Assembly: GCF_047123305.1 (NCBI RefSeq)
Contig: NZ_CP138918.1
Location: 372,001 to 436,000, forward strand
DNA: 64,000 nt
Direction: 5' to 3'
Source of the DNA: Thalassobius sp047123305
GTDB lineage: Bacteria; Pseudomonadota; Alphaproteobacteria; Rhodobacterales; Rhodobacteraceae
In this document: piece by piece, positions 8,551 through 17,770 of the stretch
Layout: the number at the start of each line of letters is the position of its first letter
Position numbering within the stretch: position 1 is the stretch's first letter
Notes under the pieces: generated by a model
Databases searched by the model: none
The model's input: the letters and a program-made list of their open reading frames with translations, nothing else
Told to the model about the DNA's origin: nothing
Translations under genes and position numbers: made by a program

Positions 8551-9432
8551 ATGAAGAAGCAAAACATGAACCGCGATTGGATTGCCACGGCCCGGACCCT
8601 GTCCGAGGCCCTTCCCTACCTGCAGCGCTTCACCGGCGCTGTGGTTGTCGTGAAATTTGGCGGCAACGCCATGGGTGATGATGAGGCGATGGCCGAGTTT
8701 GCCCGTGACATGGTTCTGATGCGACAAGTCGGCGTGAACCCGGTGATCGTCCACGGTGGCGGCCCGATGATCAACGACATGCTGTCAAAGCTGAACATCC
8801 AGAGCGATTGGGTGCGGGGCAAACGGGTTACCGACAAAGCCACCGTGGAAGTGGTCGAAATGGTGCTGGCCGGACTGGTCAACAAACGCATTGTCCAGGC
8901 GATCAACGAACAGGGCGGCCGCGCTGTTGGGATCTCGGGCAAGGATGACGGCCTGATGGTCTGCGACATGGACGACCCCGAGTTGGGCTTTGTTGGCAAG
9001 CCGGTGGAGATGAACGTGCAGGTCATTCGCGATCTCTATGATGCGGGTATTATTCCGGTGATTGCCCCTGTTGGCGCGGGCCGTGGTGCGTCCGAAACCT
9101 TTAACGTCAACGGTGACACTGCCGCCGGTGCCATTGCTGGTGCGCTCAAGGCGGATCGCCTGCTGTTGCTGACGGATGTGGCCGGTGTAAAGGGCGCTGA
9201 CGGCGAAGTGGTCACCCAGCTCAGCACCCAGCAAGTTCGTGATATGATCGCCGAGGGCACCATTGCCGGCGGCATGATCCCCAAGACCGAAACCGCATTG
9301 AAAGCGGTTGAGGACGGGGTGCGCGCGGTGGTCATTCAGGACGGGCGGGTTGCCAATGCTTGCCTGTTGGAGCTGTTCACCGAACACGGTGCTGGCTCCA
9401 TGATCCGCAACGACAGCATCGAGGCTGAGTGA
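8551..9432 (+). CDS. argB: Acetylglutamate kinase
   Basis: A 293-residue amino-acid kinase catalysing the second step of arginine synthesis, phosphorylation of N-acetylglutamate. Motifs: VVVKFGGNAMGDD near the N-terminus, the substrate/ATP loop HGGGPMI, TFNVNGDTAAGAIAGAL, and GGMIPKTETAL near the C-terminus. A second ATG at 8566 (MNRDW) is a possible alternative start. It overlaps the next gene by four bases (GTGA), suggesting co-translation with the ferredoxin-like protein. Confidence 0.95.
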   Translation: MKKQNMNRDWIATARTLSEALPYLQRFTGAVVVVKFGGNAMGDDEAMAEFARDMVLMRQVGVNPVIVHGGGPMINDMLSKLNIQSDWVRGKRVTDKATVEVVEMVLAGLVNKRIVQAINEQGGRAVGISGKDDGLMVCDMDDPELGFVGKPVEMNVQVIRDLYDAGIIPVIAPVGAGRGASETFNVNGDTAAGAIAGALKADRLLLLTDVAGVKGADGEVVTQLSTQQVRDMIAEGTIAGGMIPKTETALKAVEDGVRAVVIQDGRVANACLLELFTEHGAGSMIRNDSIEAE

Positions 9433-10064
9433 GCCGCTGGGACGAGATAACAGATGCCGCCTCCGGGCGGCATTTGTCTGTGCTGGGGGCGTTGCACCCC
9501 ACTGATTTGCCCGATGTGCAAACACTGGTGATGCTGGGACCACAGGAACCCGGGTTCTGGGCCATGTTTCGCGACACAGAAGAGTTCCGCGACGGGGCCA
9601 CGGATCCGATGGATCGCTGGTCCGCCCGGGTCATCAGCGCACTGGCCAAGGAACTTGGCGCGACGCCATATTTCCCCTTCGGCGGTCCCCCTTTCCAGCC
9701 CTTCATCCGCTGGGCCACAGAAACCGGTCGGGCCTGGCCTTCGCCTGTTGGGCTGCTGGTGCATGACACGGCAGGGCTGATGATTTCCTACCGCGGTGCT
9801 TTGGGCTTTGCCGAAAGACTCGAAATCCCGCCGCAATCAGAACGGCCCTGTGACACCTGCGCGGATCAACCGTGCCTTACCGCCTGCCCAGTCGGGGCCC
9901 TTGGCGCAGAGGCGTATGACGTTGATGCCTGCAAGTCACATTTGCACAACGACGCGGGCGCAGAGTGCATGCAGGGCTGTCTGGTCCGGCGTGCTTGTCC
10001 CGTCAGCAAAGACTATGGCAGGCTGCCGGAACACAGTCATTTTCATATGAAAGCGTTTCGATGA
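9429..10064 (+). CDS. 4Fe-4S ferredoxin-type protein
   Basis: A 211-residue protein with a Cys cluster in the C-terminal third: PCDTCADQPCLTACPVG, then a second group with AECMQGC and RRACPVS. This spacing suggests one or two 4Fe-4S centres. The N-terminal 130 residues are not a known ferredoxin fold. The C-terminal part recalls the iron-sulfur domain of epoxyqueuosine reductase-like proteins, but the corrinoid-binding part is absent. It starts with GTG overlapping argB and ends overlapping the sixA-like start, so argB, this gene and the phosphatase form a tight operon. Function unknown. Confidence 0.8.
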   Translation: MSRWDEITDAASGRHLSVLGALHPTDLPDVQTLVMLGPQEPGFWAMFRDTEEFRDGATDPMDRWSARVISALAKELGATPYFPFGGPPFQPFIRWATETGRAWPSPVGLLVHDTAGLMISYRGALGFAERLEIPPQSERPCDTCADQPCLTACPVGALGAEAYDVDACKSHLHNDAGAECMQGCLVRRACPVSKDYGRLPEHSHFHMKAFR

Positions 10065-10555
10065 GCCTGAAACTGATCCTGATGCGCCATGCAAAATCCG
10101 GTTGGGACGACCCGACACTTTCGGACTACCAGCGCGGCCTGAACGCACGCGGCCAGATCTCTGCCCCCGCAATTGGGGCGTGGTTGCAGGCCAAGGGCCA
10201 TCTGCCCGATCTGCTACTGTGCTCAGACGCCACCCGCACGCGGGAAACCTGGGCGGGGCTTGGGTTTGGCGCCGAAGAGCGGTTTCTGCGTGACCTCTAT
10301 CTTGCGCCGTCCCTCACAATGTTGGAGGTGCTGCGACAGGCCGGCGCGGCGCAGACGGTTTTGATGTTGGGCCATAATCCTGGCATTGCAGAATTTGCGC
10401 AGAGCCTTGCCAAACACGCACCGCAGGATGGCGATTTCCTGCGGTACCCAACCTGTGCCACGACCGTTTTCCAGTTCGACATCCAGAACTGGGCAGAGGT
10501 CCGCGCAGGCTCGGGGGAGGTGTTGGATTTCACCATCCCCCGCCGTTTGGTTTAA
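10061..10555 (+). CDS. SixA-type histidine phosphatase
   Basis: A 164-residue member of the histidine phosphatase superfamily. The catalytic RHG-type motif is LMRHAKSGW near the N-terminus, with the second His in MLGHNPG. SixA proteins dephosphorylate histidine phosphotransfer proteins such as ArcB or the nitrogen PTS protein; the actual target here is unknown. ATG overlaps the previous stop (ATGA). Its TAA stop interleaves with the stop of the convergent transporter gene within TTAA. Confidence 0.85.
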   Translation: MSLKLILMRHAKSGWDDPTLSDYQRGLNARGQISAPAIGAWLQAKGHLPDLLLCSDATRTRETWAGLGFGAEERFLRDLYLAPSLTMLEVLRQAGAAQTVLMLGHNPGIAEFAQSLAKHAPQDGDFLRYPTCATTVFQFDIQNWAEVRAGSGEVLDFTIPRRLV

Positions 10556-11442
10556 GCGGGTTTCCCACGCGCCACAGCGGACTTGGCCCGTCCTGCCCCT
10601 TTTCCGGCTAGATTTCCGGCCCAAACCGACGCCAGTACAATCAGCGCCCCCAGGCTTTGCCACAGGCTAAGCCCCTGCCCCAGCACCAGCCATCCCAGCA
10701 TCACCGCCGCAAGTGGGCTGAGGAAGCCAAGACCGGTGATCGCTTCCGGCCCAAACCGTGCAATGCCGCGGAACCACAGGTAATAGGTCAGTGCCGCACC
10801 AATCAGCCCCAACCAGACGAGGCCAGCGGTGGCACCTGCATCGGGCATGGGGAAGGCTGGCTCAAACACCAGCGCCAGCGGCACCAGCAACAGCCCACCT
10901 GCGGTTAATTGCCAGGCGGTGAAAGTCAGCGGCGGCACCGGCGGCTGCCACTTGCGGGTCAGTACCACACCTGCAGCCATTGACGCCGCGCCCCCAAGTG
11001 CGGCCAGCACACCAAGGGTGTCAAGCTGCGCATCGGGCCCAAGAATCAACAGCGCCACCCCCGCGATCCCGCTCAAGGCGGCGCCAAGCGCCAGCGGTGA
11101 CAGCTCGGTGCCAAGAACCCGGTGCGCCAGCAGCAGCACGATCAGTGGCTGCACCGCCCCAAGCGTTGCCGCAACCCCGCCGGGCAGGTGGTAGGCTGCC
11201 ACAAAGAGCGCAGCCCAGAACAGAGTGAAGTTCAACGCGCCAAGGATCAGCAACTTCCCAATCCAATTCAGCGGTGGCAGGTGCCGTACCAGAACCAGCA
11301 GCAGCACCCCCGCTGGCAGCGCCCGCAAGGCGGCGACAGTCAGCGGGTAGCCCTCCGGCAGAAGCTCGGTTGTTACAATGTAAGTGCTGCCCCAGATGGC
11401 AGGGGCCAGCGCGGTCAGGCTCAAATCCAATGTGCGGTTCAT
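10552..11442 (-). CDS. EamA-family DMT transporter
   Basis: A 296-residue inner-membrane protein with ten predicted helices arranged as two EamA repeats (about 5-135 and 145-280). Signature-like segments are PAIWGSTYI, where repeat 1 begins, and GLGFLSPLAAVMLGWLVLGQ in repeat 2. Such proteins usually export amino acids or metabolites; the substrate is unknown. It is divergent from a MarR regulator over a 77-base gap containing two operator-like palindromes, so that regulator is its likely controller. Confidence 0.9.
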   Translation of the reverse strand: MNRTLDLSLTALAPAIWGSTYIVTTELLPEGYPLTVAALRALPAGVLLLVLVRHLPPLNWIGKLLILGALNFTLFWAALFVAAYHLPGGVAATLGAVQPLIVLLLAHRVLGTELSPLALGAALSGIAGVALLILGPDAQLDTLGVLAALGGAASMAAGVVLTRKWQPPVPPLTFTAWQLTAGGLLLVPLALVFEPAFPMPDAGATAGLVWLGLIGAALTYYLWFRGIARFGPEAITGLGFLSPLAAVMLGWLVLGQGLSLWQSLGALIVLASVWAGNLAGKGAGRAKSAVARGKPA

Positions 11443-11461
11443 CTCTCCGCTCCCTTCAATT

Positions 11462-11502
11462 TATCTCGACATCAAGATATTAATATTTAACTTGACGTCA
11501 AG
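11462..11502. promoter_or_regulatory. Double palindromic operator between EamA transporter and MarR gene
   Basis: Site 1 (11462-11479) is an imperfect palindrome TATCTCGACATCAAGATA. Site 2 is the perfect CTTGACGTCAAG (11491-11502), continued by AT on its right. Both fit the half-site ATCTTGA. Their centres are 26 bp apart, about 2.5 helical turns. The motif resembles known MarR-family operators, and the location between divergent genes suggests autoregulation and control of the transporter. Confidence 0.65.
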
Positions 11503-11519
11503 ATAAATGCACCGCAAAA

Positions 11520-12017
11520 ATGCTAACTATGGATCACGTCTCGAAAATTCTTGCACAATGGGCCAGGGAACGGCCTGATTTGGGTCTCTCTCCGATGGGG
11601 TTGATTGGTCGGACCAAACGACTCACCACACATCTCGGGCATGGTATGGACCGGGTGTTCAAAGCTCATGGGCTGAACGCGGCCAGTTTTGACGTGCTCG
11701 CCACATTGCGGCGCGCAGGTGCGCCCTATGCGCTGACGCCCTCGCAGCTGATAGACTGGACGATGGTCACCTCAGGCACCATGACAAACCGGCTGGATCG
11801 ACTGGAAAAAGAAGGGCTGATCGTGCGTATGCGTTCGGAACACGACGCCCGCAGCGTGACGGTTCAACTGACACCGCAAGGCTTCAACCTGATCGAACGG
11901 TGTGTCACGGAACATGTCGCCAACCAACATCGGCTAACAGAGGCGCTCAGCGCCGAAGAACAGGCGCAATTGTCCCAATTGTTGGGCAAGTGGTTGTCGG
12001 CACTGGAAAAAGAATAG
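11520..12017 (+). CDS. MarR-family transcriptional regulator
   Basis: A 165-residue winged-helix regulator. The HTH lies about residues 75-105 (LTPSQLIDWTMVTSGTMTNRLDRLE) and is followed by the wing with DARS, as in the MarR signature DxRxxxxxLT. Terminal helices would dimerise. A second ATG at 11529 (MDHV) is possible. It probably binds the two palindromes just upstream; its ligand may be a substrate of the divergent transporter. This assignment of regulator to transporter is inferred from position. Confidence 0.9.
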   Translation: MLTMDHVSKILAQWARERPDLGLSPMGLIGRTKRLTTHLGHGMDRVFKAHGLNAASFDVLATLRRAGAPYALTPSQLIDWTMVTSGTMTNRLDRLEKEGLIVRMRSEHDARSVTVQLTPQGFNLIERCVTEHVANQHRLTEALSAEEQAQLSQLLGKWLSALEKE

Positions 12018-12020
12018 CGG

Positions 12021-12377
12021 TCAGAGCTTGGACTGAAAGCTGATCTGCAACCCACCGGGCAAAGTCAGAAAATAGATCCGTTCACCGTGGGCCTCCATCG
12101 GCCCCTGTGGATCCAGCCCGTTCTGACCGGCCTCCGCCGCCATCGCATCGGCGTCATCCACCACCAGCTGCAACATGGTGCCTTCCGGCATGCCGTCGCC
12201 AGCGTGCCAGATCTCGGCCCAGCTTTTCTCATCATTGGTGGGGAAAATTGCCCCCGGGAAAGCCTCCGCTTCGGGGAAGGATTTCGGGGAAAGGCCGAGG
12301 CCCCGAAGGGCCCCGGCAATACCTTCGGCATCCGCTGGTTTCGCCACATGGGCAAAGCGGATGCCGCGCAGGGCCAA
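12021..12377 (-). CDS. VOC (glyoxalase-like) family protein
   Basis: A 118-residue protein of the vicinal oxygen chelate fold: GIRFAHVAKPADAEGIA at the start, MLQLVVDDADAMAAEA in the second half and YFLTLPGGLQISFQ at the end. The metal ligands of true glyoxalases are not clearly all present, so no reaction is assigned. It lies directly downstream of aapP (1 base between stop and start), so it is probably transcribed with the amino-acid transporter. Confidence 0.8.
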   Translation of the reverse strand: MALRGIRFAHVAKPADAEGIAGALRGLGLSPKSFPEAEAFPGAIFPTNDEKSWAEIWHAGDGMPEGTMLQLVVDDADAMAAEAGQNGLDPQGPMEAHGERIYFLTLPGGLQISFQSKL

Positions 12378-12378
12378 G

Positions 12379-13170
12379 TTAGTGGCCCAGGATCTGGCTG
12401 AGGAACAGTTTGGTCCGCTCGCTCTTCGGGTTGTTGAAGAACTCTTCCGGCTCGTTCTGTTCCACGATCTGGCCCTGGTCCATGAAGATCACGCGGTTCG
12501 CAACCTGACGGGCAAATCCCATCTCGTGCGTTACGCAGAGCATGGTCATGCCCTCTTCGGCCAGTTCGATCATGGTGTCGAGCACCTCTTTGATCATCTC
12601 AGGGTCCAGCGCCGAGGTCGGCTCATCGAACAGCATGATGCGCGGCATCATGCAGAGCGACCGTGCGATTGCCACACGCTGCTGCTGACCACCGGACAGC
12701 TGGCCCGGATACTTCAGCGCCTGATCGGGGATCTTCACCTTTTCCAGGAAGTGCATTGCACGTTCTTCGGCTTCTTTCTTGGGTGTTTTACGGACCCAAA
12801 TCGGCGCCAATGTGCAGTTTTCCAGAATGGTCAGATGCGGAAACAGGTTGAAGTGCTGGAACACCATGCCAACCTCGGAACGGATCTTGTCGATGTTCTT
12901 GAGGTCATTGGACAGTTCGGTGCCATCCACAATGATCTTGCCCTGCTGGTGTTCTTCCAGCGCGTTCAGGCAGCGGATCAAGGTCGATTTACCCGAGCCC
13001 GAAGGCCCTGCAATAACGATCCGTTCCCCCTGGTTCACAGTGAGGTTGATATCGCGCAGCACGTGGAACGAACCGTACCACTTGTTCATGCCGGTGATGT
13101 CAATTGCGACCTCGTCCGAGACCTTCATCTTGGAGCGGTCGATTTCGCGGTCAATAGCCAGTTCAGACAT
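12379..13170 (-). CDS. aapP: General L-amino acid ABC transporter, ATP-binding protein
   Basis: A 263-residue ATPase with Walker A GPSGSGKST, Q-loop VFQHFNLFPH, signature LSGGQQQRVAIARSL, Walker B IMLFDEPTSALD and the switch His in CVTHEMG. It powers the polar amino-acid uptake system with AapQ and AapM. An extra N-terminus of about 25 residues precedes the ABC domain, as is usual in AapP. It is the fourth gene of aapJQMP, 12 bases after aapM. Confidence 0.95.
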   Translation of the reverse strand: MSELAIDREIDRSKMKVSDEVAIDITGMNKWYGSFHVLRDINLTVNQGERIVIAGPSGSGKSTLIRCLNALEEHQQGKIIVDGTELSNDLKNIDKIRSEVGMVFQHFNLFPHLTILENCTLAPIWVRKTPKKEAEERAMHFLEKVKIPDQALKYPGQLSGGQQQRVAIARSLCMMPRIMLFDEPTSALDPEMIKEVLDTMIELAEEGMTMLCVTHEMGFARQVANRVIFMDQGQIVEQNEPEEFFNNPKSERTKLFLSQILGH

Positions 13171-13182
13171 ATGTTGAACTCC

Positions 13183-14478
13183 TTAACGGTGATCGGTGGC
13201 GAGACGACGCTCGAGCCACTGTGAGTATTGAGAAATGCCGTAGCAGACGACAAAGAACACAACGCAGGCGAAGCCCAGAAGTTCCCAGTAGACGCCGTTC
13301 CATTCCGTCGAGGCCAAGATCGGACCACGGATCATGCCGATGATGTCGAACATCGAAATCACCGAAACCAGCGTGGTGTCTTTGAACAGACCCACCGCCA
13401 CGTTCACGATGCCCGGGATCGAAATCTTCAGGGCCTGAGGCAGAATGATAAGGCGCATGGCTTCGGGGTATGCAAGGCCAAGGCTGTCTGCGGCTTCGTA
13501 CTGTCCCTTGGGCAGAGCGGCCAGACCGCCCCGGATCACCTCAGCAATATAGGCCGAGGAGAACAGCGTGATCATGATGACCACACGCAGGAACAGGTCC
13601 ACCGTGCTATCCGGCGGGAAGAAGTACGACAGCATCACCGAAGCAACGAACAGCAGCGTGATCAGCGGCACGCCCCGGACGAATTCGATGAAGACCACAC
13701 AGATGCCCTTGATCAGCGGCATGTTCGACTGACGCCCCAGAGCCAAGGCAATGCCCAGCGGCAGCGACAGCGACACACAGGTTACACCCAGCATCATGTT
13801 CAGCATGTAGCCGCCCAGATCGCGCGAAGGAACGGCAGGCAACAGCGCGCCTTCCGAAGCGTTTTCAGGGATCAGCATGCCGCCCAGCCACCAGACCACC
13901 AGTGCAGCAACAGCTGCGCCGAAGAAACCGGCCGCAAAGTTGCTTTTGCCAAAGGTCTGGAACACAAAACCTGCCGCGACAAAACCAACCAGCGCCACCA
14001 GTGGTGCCAGAATGGTGCCACCCCAGATCAGCCAGAAGGCAATGAACGGGTAAAGCGCAGTGAAGATCAGCAGCTTGCGCGGCAGATCGAAGAACAGCAC
14101 GGGTGCAGCCGCAATCAGCAGCAGCACAAGCGCCAGGTTCGGACGCCAGTATTCCTCAACCGGGTATTTGAAACCGTAAAGCAACTGGTTCCAGCGTTCG
14201 GACAGAACCGAGAAACAGGCACCGGACTTACCCTGCAGGATCTCACGGCATTCCGCGAGGCTGGAGGTGGTCCAAAGGCCGTTCAGGATCCACGGCATGG
14301 TCTGTGCCAGCACCAGATAGATCACGTAGAAGGACGCAACCGTCAGCAGCGCATTGGCTGGTGTGGAGAACAGGTTCTCACGCAACCATTTGACCGGGCC
14401 TACGGCGTTTGCTGGCGGATCAAGCTCTGGGAGCGTGCCGTCAGCAACGTAGGCGATGGAATCTTTAGGAGTTGCCAT
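13183..14478 (-). CDS. aapM: General L-amino acid ABC transporter permease AapM
   Basis: A 431-residue inner-membrane permease. The C-terminal 200 residues carry the HisMQ-type permease domain, with the EAA loop region about EAADSLGLAYPEAMRLIILP. The long N-terminal part with extra helices and a large loop is typical of AapM/BztC and longer than in HisM. It pairs with AapQ to form the channel. It begins 3 bases after the aapQ stop. Confidence 0.95.
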   Translation of the reverse strand: MATPKDSIAYVADGTLPELDPPANAVGPVKWLRENLFSTPANALLTVASFYVIYLVLAQTMPWILNGLWTTSSLAECREILQGKSGACFSVLSERWNQLLYGFKYPVEEYWRPNLALVLLLIAAAPVLFFDLPRKLLIFTALYPFIAFWLIWGGTILAPLVALVGFVAAGFVFQTFGKSNFAAGFFGAAVAALVVWWLGGMLIPENASEGALLPAVPSRDLGGYMLNMMLGVTCVSLSLPLGIALALGRQSNMPLIKGICVVFIEFVRGVPLITLLFVASVMLSYFFPPDSTVDLFLRVVIMITLFSSAYIAEVIRGGLAALPKGQYEAADSLGLAYPEAMRLIILPQALKISIPGIVNVAVGLFKDTTLVSVISMFDIIGMIRGPILASTEWNGVYWELLGFACVVFFVVCYGISQYSQWLERRLATDHR

Positions 14479-14481
14479 ATC

Positions 14482-15714
14482 TTAGCGCTCCTTCAACTTA
14501 ACAGATGCGTTATAGACGTTCATCACCATCGAGATGAGCAGCGAAGCGGTCAGATAGAACAGCATCAACAGGAGAACACATTCGATGGCGCGGCCGGTCT
14601 GGTTCAGGGTGATCCCGCCCAGAGTTGCGGTGATATCGGCATAGCCCACAGCAATCGCCAGCGAAGAGTTCTTGGTAATGTTCAGGAACTGAGAGATCAG
14701 CGGCGGAATGATCACGCGCAAGGCCTGCGGCAGGATCACCAGGTTCATGATCCGACCCGAACGCAGACCCAGGGCTGCGGCGGCTTCGGTCTGACCTTTG
14801 TTGATCGCCTGAATACCTGCACGGACGTTTTCCGCGATGAAGGCACCAGTGTAGATCGACAGAGCGAACCACAGCGCGATCAGCGGACCACCGATTTTGA
14901 TCCCACCTTTGAAGTTGAAGCCTTTCAGCTCCGGCACTTCCCAGGTCAGGCCCATCACCAGCATCAGCAGCAGGAACGGCACCAGCCATGCGGCCAGAAC
15001 CATCCACAACGTCTTGGGACGCACACCGGTGGCTTCCTGCTGTGCGGTTGCCCAGGTGTTGATACGGCGGGCCGCAAACCAGGACAGGGCAAAACCAAGC
15101 AGCACCAGCACCCAGTTCATCGCCGGATTGGCGAACAGCCCGCTGTCGAAGAAGGGCATCGGGATGTAGACACCGCGGTTGGTGAAGGCAAAGAGATCCA
15201 GCACCATGCTCGACGTGGCATTGTCACCGCGGAATTCGCGCGGGCCAGGCAACACAGCCGTCATGATGGTGAAGATGATGATGATCCAGATCAGAACCGG
15301 AATGTTCCGGAAGATCTCGACGTAAACCGCCATCAGCTTGGACACCAGCCAGTTGTTCGACAGACGCAGAACACCGGCGATCACGCCGAAGATCGTTGCC
15401 GTGATACAGGCCAGGAAGGCCACCAGCAGGGTGTTCAGCACGCCCACCAGCGCCGCTTTGGCGTGGGAAGACTGGCTGTCATATTCGACGAGACGCTGGT
15501 TGATGTCATAACCAGCCGGGTCGCCGAGGAAACTGTAAGAGATGTTGAGGCCCGCAGCGCGGAGGTTCTGGATCAGGTTGTTGCCTAGAAACCAGAAGCA
15601 AAGGGCCAGGACAATCGCCGCAATCGCTTGGAAGGTCAGCGAGCGATACCGTGTGTCGTAGATCAGCATCGTCAGCTGAAACGACTCCTTCGGAGGGTCG
15701 GTGAGTGTTGTCAT
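14482..15714 (-). CDS. aapQ: General L-amino acid ABC transporter permease AapQ
   Basis: A 410-residue inner-membrane permease of the HisMQ family. It shows the EAA motif around TEAAAALGLRSGRIMNLVILP and the extended N-terminal half seen in AapQ/BztB. It is separated from aapJ by 127 bases containing a strong hairpin, which probably lowers expression of the membrane components relative to the binding protein. Confidence 0.95.
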   Translation of the reverse strand: MTTLTDPPKESFQLTMLIYDTRYRSLTFQAIAAIVLALCFWFLGNNLIQNLRAAGLNISYSFLGDPAGYDINQRLVEYDSQSSHAKAALVGVLNTLLVAFLACITATIFGVIAGVLRLSNNWLVSKLMAVYVEIFRNIPVLIWIIIIFTIMTAVLPGPREFRGDNATSSMVLDLFAFTNRGVYIPMPFFDSGLFANPAMNWVLVLLGFALSWFAARRINTWATAQQEATGVRPKTLWMVLAAWLVPFLLLMLVMGLTWEVPELKGFNFKGGIKIGGPLIALWFALSIYTGAFIAENVRAGIQAINKGQTEAAAALGLRSGRIMNLVILPQALRVIIPPLISQFLNITKNSSLAIAVGYADITATLGGITLNQTGRAIECVLLLMLFYLTASLLISMVMNVYNASVKLKER

Positions 15715-15800
15715 TTGGGAAGTCCCCGTCTTTCGACCTTATTGTTTTGATTGGCCTTTTTTTTGGCCGTTTGGTCGAACTTTTACCTGTCAGTTAGTGA

Positions 15801-15826
15801 AAGGGCGCGGCCTTGGCCGCGCCCTT
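15801..15826 (-). terminator. Intercistronic hairpin between aapJ and aapQ
   Basis: AAGGGCGCGGCC (15801-15812) pairs perfectly with GGCCGCGCCCTT (15815-15826) across a TT loop. Only three T follow on the minus strand. Such hairpins after the binding-protein gene of ABC operons partly end transcription or protect the 5' message, giving excess binding protein. The structure is seen; the effect is inferred. Confidence 0.7.
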
Positions 15827-15841
15827 CTATACTAGATGGTC

Positions 15842-16858
15842 TTAACGGAAGGGCGGTGCGTAGAGCAGGCCACCGTCAGTCCACTGAGCGTTCAGACCAC
15901 GGGACAGACCGATCGGGGTCGACGAACCGATGTTGCCTTCGAACAGCTCACCGTAGTTACCACCAGCCATCAGAGCCGCTTTGGCCCAGCCAGCGTCCAG
16001 ACCCAGCATCTCGCCCAGGGTGCCTTCTGTACCCAGCAGACGGTTGATTTCCGGGTTGTTGGTGCCTGCGCCCAGCTCAGCGATGTTCGCAGAGGTTACA
16101 CCCAGCTCTTCAGCTGCGATCAGTGCGTTCAGGGTCCAACGTACAACATCACCCCACTCGTGGTCGCCGTGACGGACCAGCGGGCCCAGCGGCTCTTTCG
16201 AGATGATTTCGGGCAGAACAACGTGGTCCGCAGGCGCTTCGAAGGTGGCGCGGGTAGCGGCCAGGCCCGAGGCGTCGGTGGTGTACACGTCACAAGCACC
16301 TGCCAGGTACTGCTGCTGTGCTTCAGCGTTGGTTTCGATCGGAACCGGCTCGTAGCTGATGTTGTTCGAGCGGAAGAAGTCCGCCAGGTTCAGCTCGGTG
16401 GTGGTGCCGGTCTGGATACAAACGGTTGCGCCGTCCAGTTCCTTCGCCGAGGACACGCCCAGCTCTTTGGGAACCATGAAGCCCTGACCGTCATAGTAGT
16501 TGATGCCGGTGAATTCGAACTTCAGGTCAACGTCGCGCGAGAAGGTCCAGGTGGTGTTACGGGCCAGCATGTCGATCTCACCCGAAGCCAGCGCGGTGAA
16601 GCGAGTCTTACCGGTGGTGGGAACGAATTCAACTGCAGCCGGATCGCCCAGAACTGCGGCAGCAACAGCGCGGCATACGCCTACGTCGAAGCCATCCCAG
16701 TTGCCGTTCGCGTCAGGCGCTGCGAAACCAACGAGACCAGTGGTCACGCCGCAGTTCAGCTTGCCGCGTGCTTTCACGTCATCGAGGGTCCCGGCTGCTG
16801 CGGCACCGGCTGCCAGGCCAGCAACGGTCAGCGCGCCAAGAAATACGGATTTTTTCAT
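15842..16858 (-). CDS. aapJ: General L-amino acid ABC transporter, periplasmic binding protein AapJ
   Basis: A 338-residue secreted solute-binding protein. A Sec signal peptide (MKKSVFLGALTVAGLAAGAAA) is followed by LDDVKARGKLNCGVTTGLVGFA, the typical start of AapJ/BztA, and by the family-3 signature about GFDVGVCRAVAAAVLG. It captures acidic, basic and neutral amino acids for AapQMP. AGGAAGAGG precedes the ATG. First gene of aapJQMP. Confidence 0.96.
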   Translation of the reverse strand: MKKSVFLGALTVAGLAAGAAAAGTLDDVKARGKLNCGVTTGLVGFAAPDANGNWDGFDVGVCRAVAAAVLGDPAAVEFVPTTGKTRFTALASGEIDMLARNTTWTFSRDVDLKFEFTGINYYDGQGFMVPKELGVSSAKELDGATVCIQTGTTTELNLADFFRSNNISYEPVPIETNAEAQQQYLAGACDVYTTDASGLAATRATFEAPADHVVLPEIISKEPLGPLVRHGDHEWGDVVRWTLNALIAAEELGVTSANIAELGAGTNNPEINRLLGTEGTLGEMLGLDAGWAKAALMAGGNYGELFEGNIGSSTPIGLSRGLNAQWTDGGLLYAPPFR

Positions 16859-17065
16859 GTTTACCTCTTCCTGATTATCCGTCCTGTTAGCGGACGGTTA
16901 TAATACGGCCCCGGTTTTGGGCCGAGAGCTATACCGGGGGCAGCCCCGGCAATGACGAAACATTGGGCGGATTCATCGCAAAAGGTCAACCCGCAGATCA
17001 CAAAAACCGAAGCATTCGTATAGCTTCCCCTAGGGAAACTGCAAAAAACTGTTCAATTTCAGTGA

Positions 17066-17770
17066 TCAGCAGAGGTCATAGAATTTTTTCGCGTGAAGAA
17101 ACTCTGTTTTTTTAATCGCGGCCTGTTCGGTCGCTTCGTCATCAACGCCCCATTGCTCTTCCTGCCAGGTTTCGTCGATCCGCGACAGGTCCCAGACCAC
17201 CTCGATCTCCTGACGGTTGAGCGCCGCAGCAAAAGCCAGCACCAAGGAGCCTGAAATGCCAACCAAATCGTGGAACGCTGCCAACCGGAAGTTGTCCATC
17301 GCCTTTACCCGATCAGAAAACACCGCCAGCGCGGCCTGATCCTGCGCGACATGCATCACCCCCGCCCCGGTGACCAAACGGGTGCCCATTTCGTCAAAGG
17401 CCCAGTCCAACAATGGGTCCCAGGCCGCGGCCTGACGATCGATCAATTCTGCGGGAGAGGTTGCCCGATAACACAGCAGATCCGTGCCGCCATACTCTGC
17501 CAACATCTCCGCGACCTCGTCATGCTGGGTTGCGACCTTGTCCAAAGCCGAGTTTGCCATGCGGGTAAAAGGCATTTTTGTCGGGTCGACGTCCTCAATT
17601 TGTGCGTCCCATTCGGCGGCGATGGCCTCGCCCAGCGCCTTGGTCGGGAGAATCACCTCGGTCTTGGCGGGTGTTTTGACCGGCCGCCCGTCCAATTCGA
17701 CGCGGAAACCGCCCTCAACCTCGGCCACTTTGGCCTCTTTCCAGAATCGCTTCGGCTTCAGGATGCTCAT
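17066..17770 (-). CDS. ATP12-family F1-ATPase assembly chaperone
   Basis: A 234-residue protein of the ATP12 family, which in mitochondria and alphaproteobacteria binds the F1 alpha subunit before hexamer assembly. Characteristic phrases: RFWKEA, FRVELDGRPVKTPAKTE, AAEWDAQ, KMPFTRMANSALD, and TDLLCYRA followed by WDPLLDW. Its start overlaps the stop of the HAD gene by four bases, so it is the last gene of a crcB-rluC-HAD-ATP12 chain. Confidence 0.93.
   Translation of the reverse strand: MSILKPKRFWKEAKVAEVEGGFRVELDGRPVKTPAKTEVILPTKALGEAIAAEWDAQIEDVDPTKMPFTRMANSALDKVATQHDEVAEMLAEYGGTDLLCYRATSPAELIDRQAAAWDPLLDWAFDEMGTRLVTGAGVMHVAQDQAALAVFSDRVKAMDNFRLAAFHDLVGISGSLVLAFAAALNRQEIEVVWDLSRIDETWQEEQWGVDDEATEQAAIKKTEFLHAKKFYDLC

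Noticed and set aside
13228..15588. A 786-codon plus-strand frame opposite aapM and aapQ
   Set aside because: Antisense shadow with low-complexity His/Gln/Asp sequence and no ribosome binding site.
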